This document shows, piece by piece, positions 57,553 to 64,000 of a stretch of DNA of 64,000 bases (the first letter of the stretch is position 1; the number at the start of each line of letters is the position of its first letter). The stretch spans positions 1,879,142 through 1,943,141 of the forward strand of contig OZ024785.1 of the NCBI GenBank assembly GCA_964017065.1, in the 5' to 3' direction. The stretch is from Haliclona indistincta (lineage: Eukaryota; Porifera; Demospongiae; Haplosclerida; Chalinidae). The notes beneath the pieces are model-generated. The model worked only from the letters and a program-made list of their open reading frames with translations, was not told the origin of the DNA and ran no database searches. A program made the translations under genes and the position numbers.

Positions 57553-58745
57553 AGAGAATAGTCAATGGGGTTTTCTAGCAGGGAAGTCCACTACTACTGC
57601 ATTGTTGTCTGTGGTACATGATTGGCACCTTCACCTTGAGGCTAAGTCTTATGTTTGTGCAGTACTCTTTGACCTACGTAAGGCTTTCAATTCTGTCCCT
57701 CACCGTCCATTACTACACAAACTTGAGAACTTAGGAATCGACAAATTCTTGTTAAATTGGATTACAAGCTACCTTACTGAGAGGGATCAGAGGGTTGTTG
57801 TCAATGGTGATGAATCCTCCAATCTTCCTGTTCTGTCTGGGGTCTCGCAGGGCTCAGTACTTGGCCCACTCCTTTTTATTATATATGTGGATGGTGTTAG
57901 CTCAGTAATTTCTGGCAAGGCCTCTGCGATCCTCTATGCTGATGACATGACTCTTTACAGACCAATATATACTCCACATGACTACGAATTGCTGCAAAGA
58001 GATATCAATGCAATCTCTAGGTGGATATCTGACCTGTGTATGCAGTTCAATGTTCAAAAATGCAAATACATGGTCTTCTCAAGGAAACGCAGTATTGTAC
58101 CTTCTCTCTGTGGCTTGTCTATTGATGATCTTCCCCTTGAAAAGGTTGATGTTTACAAGTATCTTGGGGTTTACCTTACATCAGATCTATCCTGGTCTGT
58201 TCACATTGACAAAATCTGTGCTAAATCAAAAAAGCTTGTCGGTATGTTCCACCGCAGATTCTTCTCAAGTATGGATTCTGAAAGTTGCAGACTTCTGTAT
58301 AAATCATACATCAGACCTCATTTAGAGTATGCCTGTCAAGTCTGGGACCCTCACATAAAAAAAGATATTGAGGCTCTAGAGGCAGTTCAAAGATTTGCAC
58401 TTAAGGCTTGTTGTAAAAAATGGGATGCGCCATATGACATACTATTGGCTGAAAATAGAGTGCCATCTCTTTTAGACAGAAGAGTACACATGAAGTTATG
58501 TACTACGTACAAGATTGTAAACACTCTTATTAACTTCCCCAATGCACCTGTTGAGTTAAGGACGATCCCTTATTCTTCAAGACACCTGCATCCTCTCACC
58601 CTTCTTGATCATCAGTCTAAGACTAATTCTTTTTCTGCATCCTTTTTTCCTTCTACTAGTTGTAAAGCCTGGAATAATCTTAATTATAATGTTGTAAGTG
58701 TTTCTACCTTTTGAACTTAACTAAACCTAAACCTAAATAATTTTT
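57553..58745 (+). pseudogene. 5'-truncated LINE (non-LTR) reverse transcriptase
   Basis: The frame begins mid-domain with GFLAGKSTTTAL, then ALFDLRKAF-type motif (VLFDLRKAFNSVPH), SGVSQGSVLGPLLF, the catalytic LYADDMTL, and VQKCKYMVFSRK. The C-terminal thumb region holds YKYLGVYLTSDLSW, SYIRPHLEYACQVWDP and VPSLLDRR. This pattern fits the Jockey/CR1/L2 group. The endonuclease and ORF1 are absent. The 3' end is an AACCTAAACCTAAATAA tail. About 370 codons are open without a stop, so the insertion is fairly young, but the 5' truncation makes it inactive. Confidence 0.9.
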
Positions 58746-58754
58746 TTCTTTTTT

Positions 58755-60440
58755 TTCCTATTCCCTCTTTTGGGTGCACGCCTTTGTATTAGCATATTTA
58801 AATTGCTATTGTGTGTATCCATGCAACTTGCTAAATTGTTATTAAAAAAAACACCTACCTTCGCAGTATTCAAAAAGTCAATCGCTGCAAAAAACTGGCG
58901 GAGACAGAGGTGCACGAACGCGTGCCTAATTGACTCGACCAATAACCGGACACAAACTATCATCGCATGCCACTTGTCTTGTGATCTCTACATCATGTTT
59001 CGCTGTCCTCCTCTTCGTGAGCGTGTTTACAGGGGTAGCAGCTTTTCTACACGCGTTTATCCCTCTGATCATCGCAGTGCCAGCCTTGGCAGTAGATCTA
59101 CTTACAAACAATGGCCCGAGATCAGCATGGAAAAGGCTACCAAGGCTGTAATTGAAGGAATGAGCGTACGTCGTGCAACAGAACAGTTCAGTGTGCCTAA
59201 GTCCACTCTTGGTGATCGAGTGAGTGGTCGAGTTCAACCTGGCTCCCACAGTGGTCCTCAAAAATATCTCACCGATTCGGAGGAAAGCAATCTGGCCACA
59301 TTTTTGATCAGATGTGCTGCAATCGGCTATGCACGATCCAAGATTGAAGTTTTATCTCTTGTTCACCAAATACTAGCAAGCAGAGGGAGGCATGTTGTTG
59401 TTTCTAATGGTTGGTTTGCCTCATTTCAACGTCGACACCCTGAGCTCGTACTTCGCAACCCATCACCACTGTCTCTGGCAAGAAGTCAAGCCACAGATTC
59501 TGAAATGTTAGATCGATATTTTGACTTGCTTGTAGAAACACTGGTTGCCAACAATCTTGAAGATAAACCAGGACAAATTTTCAACATGGATGAAAGCGGC
59601 TGCCCACTGGATGCCAAGGCACCTAAGCTTGTGTGTGCAAGAGGTAGTCACCCCTGTGCTGTTACATCTGGTAACAAGACACAAGTCACAGTAGTAGCTT
59701 GTGTCAGTGCTGCTGGCTTCACATTGCCTCCAATGGTCATTTGGGACCGCAAGAACTTAGCTCCTGCCTTGACAGTTGGTGAAGTTCCTGGAACTATATA
59801 CGGACTATCTTCGAATGGATGGATGGACATGGAATTATTTGACGCTTGCATGATTGTGAAATGGTTTCACAATCATTTCCTCAGGTATGCTCCTTCAGCT
59901 CGACCTCTCTTATTGTTATTAGACGGCCACTCATCTCATTATTGTCCTGACACGATTGAGATGGCTGCTCAAGAAGAAGTCATTATCTTTACTTTACCAG
60001 CTAATACTACTCATCTAGCTCAGCCGTTAGATAGAGGATGCTTTGGACCTTTGAAACAAGCCTGGAAGCAAGTTTGTCACGATTTTTGCATTTCAAACCC
60101 TGGAAGAGTTGTATAACTCGATTCGATTTTTCCCAGTTGTTCTCCCAGGCATGGATGAAAAGTATGACCATTGCTAATGTACTATCTGGATTTAAAGTTA
60201 CAGTGGTGAATTCTAAACTATACATTCCACTATGCAGTCCACTAGTTCGAAGACCAAGTAAAACCAGCTTGTAGGTGCTACTACCAGTGCTCCGGAGTTT
60301 AGTGAAGAAGAGATGATAGCTTTTCAGAAGTTGTTTGAAGAAGGTGGTCTGAAGGAAGATGATCGTTACTATGCATGGTTAGCACGCTTTCATCCAACAT
60401 CACCGCTGGCATCATCACATGTTTGGACGGGTGGCATTCA
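58755..60440 (+). pseudogene. Pogo-type DDE transposase with late frameshift
   Basis: The likely start is the ATG at 58995 (MFRCPPLRERVY) rather than the one at 58770. A psq-type helix-turn-helix (MEKATKAVIEGMSVRRATEQ) is followed by a CENP-B-like second half (VVVSNGWFASFQRRHPEL) and the DDE_1 core with NMDESG, LLLDGHSSH and LAQPLDRGCFGPLK, the three acidic residues in place. After NPGRVV the frame ends in TAA, but the next frame continues QLFSQAWMKSMTIANVL, as expected for this family. Two extra bases near 60110 explain it. A further C-terminal block (about 60290-60430, EEEMIAFQKLFEEGG) is in yet another frame. No terminal repeats were found. Confidence 0.85.
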
Positions 60441-61026
60441 GTCGACCAGCGTGCCAAAGTTTTTATCATATCCCACACCACACTACTAGTAGTACTACTG
60501 ACGAAGCGGTTTCAACATGCATGTTTGCACATGACAGTCACGCGTATACCAACAAAGGATGGCGGTACCGCGAACTGCACTAGCTGTGCTGTTCTTTCTA
60601 TGGATGGCTCTCAGGCGCACTCGAACGTCCAGTGTTTCGCGTAGGATGCTAAGGGAAAGAGCTCATGCACGAGCACGGAGAAGACGAACGTAAGCATACT
60701 ACAGCGCCTAGTATTCGCCTAACAGCGCCCAGTATGGACCTAACAGCGCCCAGTAAAGCCAGTATTCGTGGCAGTCTGGCAGACTAGTAGCAAGTAGATT
60801 GACTGGCAGACAACTCCGTCTCGATCGGTCACATGATAGAGCAAACCGCACCTCGTTTCTGGCCGTATGCGCAAAGCGCAATTGCGCGATCCGGATCGAA
60901 ACCACCTCTGGAGGTGGATTGAGCTGAATCCGGATTCGAACCGGATTAGCCAATGCGCATTAGGTGTGGACACAGTCAATGCGCATTCGATCCGGATCGA
61001 ATGCGCATTCACTACATAGTGTGGAC
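60441..61026. repeat. Mixed repeat stretch with a perfect 32-base palindrome
   Basis: 60705-60770 repeats AACAGCGCCCAGTATTCGCC units seen in the core of the Mutator-like element at 23298. 60978-61009 is a perfect palindrome, AATGCGCATTCGATCC plus its complement, flanked by inverted GGTGTGGACAC and GTGTGGACACACC. These look like decayed element ends. Confidence 0.55.
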
Positions 61027-61613
61027 ACACCTTTAGACGCCATTGATGTGATTGCGCAATACGCACGTGACCAAGCAGTGGTTAGCGCACGTGACCAAGC
61101 ACCAGCTTGAGTATCGCCGCGCGCCTTATGGATCACGGAGAACACATACATGTACATGTATTTGTCTGGACTCTTCGAAGAACGGTAAGCTCGTATAGGA
61201 TCACCATTCTGCGTTTGCCAGATAATTACAAACGCCGTACATGTCTACAAACAATTGTGGGCGGGGCTCGTATCCACTGCATGCATGTGTAGGCGAGCTG
61301 ATATTATGTACAGCATAACAATTATTATTAGCTACAAGTTTAAAATTCTTAATAATAAAGAAAAGCCACCAACAACAGGAAAACTAAACCAATGGTGGAA
61401 ACAAAGACAGCTCAGCACGTGCATGATATTGAACTGCACTTCGCTGAAAAAGAAAAAAAAGACACAAACAAGAAAAATAAAAAGATTTCTATCGAAATCA
61501 AAAGGATGCAGGGTTGTGAAATCTACCACTGGTTCACAATCATTGTGAACCAGTGGTAGATTTGACAACCCTACATCCTTTTGATTTCGATAGAAATCTT
61601 ATTAATTTTCTAC
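61027..61613 (-). repeat. Partial 1.25-kb hairpin-ended repeat, copy 4
   Basis: The orientation is inverted. It lacks the hairpin end. The foldback part has collapsed to ~145 bases (61468-61613), keeping only the outer arms (CCACTGGTTCACAATCATTG at the join). Confidence 0.65.
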
Positions 61614-62091
61614 CATGTGATCAACACATGCCAGTCAGCCCACGTGCTATATAGGATCAAGAGCCATGTTCACACTTGCAGGCACATGCAGTCTGAAAGA
61701 ACTGTAGTTGAAGAGCTTTTATATCTGTAGTATTTTGAGACAGAGTCACTAAATGTAGCTTGCGTCTGACTGGAAAATATCTATGATCAAGGCTAAATGA
61801 CTCGAATCCTTTTCTGCACCACACTGACGTGCTTCTGACAATTAAAAAGAAGGCTGATTCAGCTAGTGTTAGCCACGCCTTTTTGCAAGAATGAAGTCCT
61901 CGTGCATGCATGTGATGCTATTCTAGTACCCAGTGTTATTTATAGTTGGTCTTCAACAGATATTAGTACACATACATGTATGGCTAGCTCTAGCTAGCTG
62001 ACCCGGCTTAGTAACTTTTGCATATTGTGTAACTTTAACCTTAGTAACTTTAACTTTTGCATATTGCATACGGTATTGCATATTGCATATT
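61614..62091. other. Non-coding gap
   Basis: No gene. Simple TTGCATA words near 62035-62095 lead into the minisatellite. Confidence 0.3.
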
Positions 62092-62380
62092 GCATGCAGC
62101 TAGATCACCAGCAACACCGTATCAACACACAGCATGCAGCTAGATCACCAGCAACACCGTATCAACACACAGCATGCAGCTAGATCACCAGCAACACCGT
62201 ATCAACACACAGCATGCAGCTAGATCACCAGCAACACTGTATCAACACACAGCATGCAGCTACATGTAGATCACCAGCAACACCGTATCAACACACAGCA
62301 TGCAGCTAGATCACCAGCAACACCGTATCAACACACAGCATGCAGCTATAGATCACCAGCAACACCGGATCAACACACAG
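62092..62380. repeat. 40-base minisatellite, about seven units
   Basis: The unit runs GCATGCAGCTAGATCACCAG followed by CAACACCGTATCAACACACA. The units are nearly identical; one has ACATGTAG in place of AG. Confidence 0.9.
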
Positions 62381-62399
62381 TATACCTGTCATTGAAGGA

Positions 62400-62649
62400 G
62401 CAAGGGACATATATACCAATTAAACCTTTGAATCGACCTCTAGCTTGGATCTTTCCAAACTAGCTCTCAAACAATTAGACGCTGCATGCATGCATCCATC
62501 TCTAGACCTCGCATTATGTCAACTCCCATTCTTATATCCTTTCATCACCTTGTCAACCTCTTGGAAATAAATTAACAACCCTCATCACATGCTTCAGTAA
62601 CACGACAGGTTTACTAAGTTTGATTATTATTGTTAATCATTCAGTGAAA
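62400..62649. repeat. 3' flank module of receptor tail (copy 4)
   Basis: It matches 10240-10470. It belongs to the next receptor copy, whose last exon appears at 63985; the repeat 62650-63928 is inserted between them. Confidence 0.65.
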
Positions 62650-63928
62650 GCAGTATATTACAAGAAATTAAAAAGATTTCTATCGAAATCAAAAGGATGT
62701 AGTGATGAAGAAATCTACCACTGGTTCACAATGTAAACCAACAAGGAACAAGCATAGAATGGTAACACGATTGACTTGCTAACAGACCATAGATCCCTAC
62801 ATCAGTGGCTGCTGTGGCCAGACTATAGCTAGTTAAGCTATTTACTGTTGACTGACACTTTGAATAGAATTCATCTTGTGACAAAATATTGATCTTATGT
62901 ACAGCCACAGATGTAGGGATCTATGGTCTGTTAGCAAGTCAATCGTGTTACCATTCTATGCTTGTTCCTTGTTGGTTTACATTGTGAACCAGTGGTAGAT
63001 TTCTTCATCACTACATCCTTTTGATTTCGATAGAAATCTTTTTAATTTCTTGTTTGTGTCCTTTTTTCTTTTTAGTGAAGTGCAGTTCAATATCATGCAT
63101 GTACGGAGAAGTCTTTGTTTCCACCATTAGTTTAGTATTCCTGTTGTTGAGGGCTTTTCTTAAACTTGTAGCTAAAATTATATATCAGGTCTGCCTAGTA
63201 TCAGGTCTGCCTAGTCGCCTACGCATGCATGCATGCAGTGCATACGAGCCCCGCCCACACTTGTTTGTAGAACTACACGGCGGTTATAACTATCTGGCAA
63301 GTGCAGAATGGCGATCCTACACGAGCTTACCGTTCTTCGAAGACTCCAGACAAATGCCGGGTGTGTGTTCTCCGTGATAGTGATCCAATCATCCACACGG
63401 CGCAGCGATACTTTACCTGCTTGGTCACGTGCACTACCCATTTGCTAATTGATCACGTGCGTATTGCGCAATCACAATAATGGCGTCTAACACTAAGCTG
63501 ACAATGGATCACGATCGAGAAATCGCGGAACTTAGATCGCCCTTACGCTAAAAACAAAGCTCAAAAGGCACATGCCAGGAGAATTTCACGACTGTTCGTG
63601 GATGTTTTGGTCTCGGCACTGCTCGCGTAAAGGCGCTAGGCGAGTGGAAGAAAGAAAGAAGAAAGAAGAAGAAAGAAAGAAGAAAACGAAGATGACTAAA
63701 CTCGATTTTCACCGTTTCCAGGTTCGTCACTTTAGTAACAATTTCGAGCAATCTCCTTGCTACTGTAAGATGGGGCAACGCCAGAGAGCAGATCTAAGTG
63801 TCTAAAGACGTCTAAAATTCAACACCAGGCGAAATATCAGCGCTTGAACGCTAATACATTGTATGTAGCCGCCATCTTGTTTTCTCGTTCATCCCTACAT
63901 AGGGAGACACTACTGTGTCTCCCTAATA
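62650..63928 (+). mobile_element. 1.25-kb hairpin-ended repeat, copy 3
   Basis: Complete copy: foldback 62656-63050, then the same block order as copy 1, ending in GGGAGACAC TACT GTGTCTCCC (63902-63923). Both stem strands carry a matching change (G-C pair to A-T) relative to the other copies. Confidence 0.75.
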
Positions 63929-63984
63929 AATTTACAATTTTTATCTTATCCACATTTACATGTGACTTGTCTTCATATGTTTAG

Positions 63985-64000
63985 CTATGGTCTCTGGAAA
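63985..64000 (-). CDS. Last codons of a further receptor gene (partial)
   Basis: The minus-strand reading gives FQRP and a TAG stop at 63985-63987, the C-terminus of genes A and B (their stop is TAA). The preceding flank 63930-63984 also matches that of gene B (10505-10567). The body of the gene lies beyond the window. Strong by context, though only 16 bases are visible. Confidence 0.6.

Noticed and set aside
62092..62380. Regular 40-base array considered as a CRISPR
   Set aside because: The units are directly adjacent with no unique spacers, and the context is eukaryotic. It is a minisatellite.

Overview
This window reads as nuclear DNA of an early-branching metazoan, most likely a demosponge. 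The evidence is mixed. The genes have many very short introns (about 50-150 bases) with GT-AG ends, and they encode Ig/fibronectin-III single-pass receptors with tyrosine-rich tails. They sit in a dense bed of foldback MITEs and nested transposons. The species call is inference. I see no rRNA or convincing tRNA gene, no CRISPR array and no bacterial operon.

The backbone is a cluster of related receptor genes. Genes A (484-3050) and B (10568-12963), both on the minus strand, can each be followed through 13 exons. Each gives a 508-residue model: signal peptide, Ig-like domain, FN3 domain, Ser/Thr-rich stalk, transmembrane helix, and a tail built from repeated phase-0 exons with VLYDVI (ITIM-like) and NPAY motifs. 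A loose set of tail exons lies at 8676-9156, and the last exon of a further copy enters at the right edge (63985-64000). A second subfamily has a separate exon for each domain and a short PVYDMV/NPAY tail. It includes two decayed plus-strand copies (13312-14915 and 16575-17946), an intact minus-strand gene D (27330-33296, 340 residues) and a minus-strand gene E (51345-53658, 280 residues) that ends right after its membrane helix and so has no tail. The picture resembles paired activating/inhibitory or allorecognition receptor clusters of other animals, but no function is shown.

Between 18 and 27.3 kb a minus-strand Ty3/gypsy element is broken by at least five younger insertions, including a Ginger-like DNA transposon, two Mutator-like elements with 9-base target duplications and a TTAA-type foldback. 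Beside it lies a separate plus-strand gypsy integrase with a 3' LTR. From 33 to 51 kb there are mostly repeats: TTAA elements, giant palindromes, a duplicated exon of unknown function and microsatellites. From 54 to 61 kb there is a 1.2-kb foldback, another Mutator-like element, a 5'-truncated LINE reverse transcriptase and a pogo-type transposase with a late frameshift.

Several repeat families end in a short perfect hairpin next to a YY1-like AAGATGGCGGCTAC motif. The hairpin stem differs between families, and in one copy both sides of the stem have changed together. Coordinates of exons come from reading splice sites by eye and checking phase; none was confirmed with transcripts.
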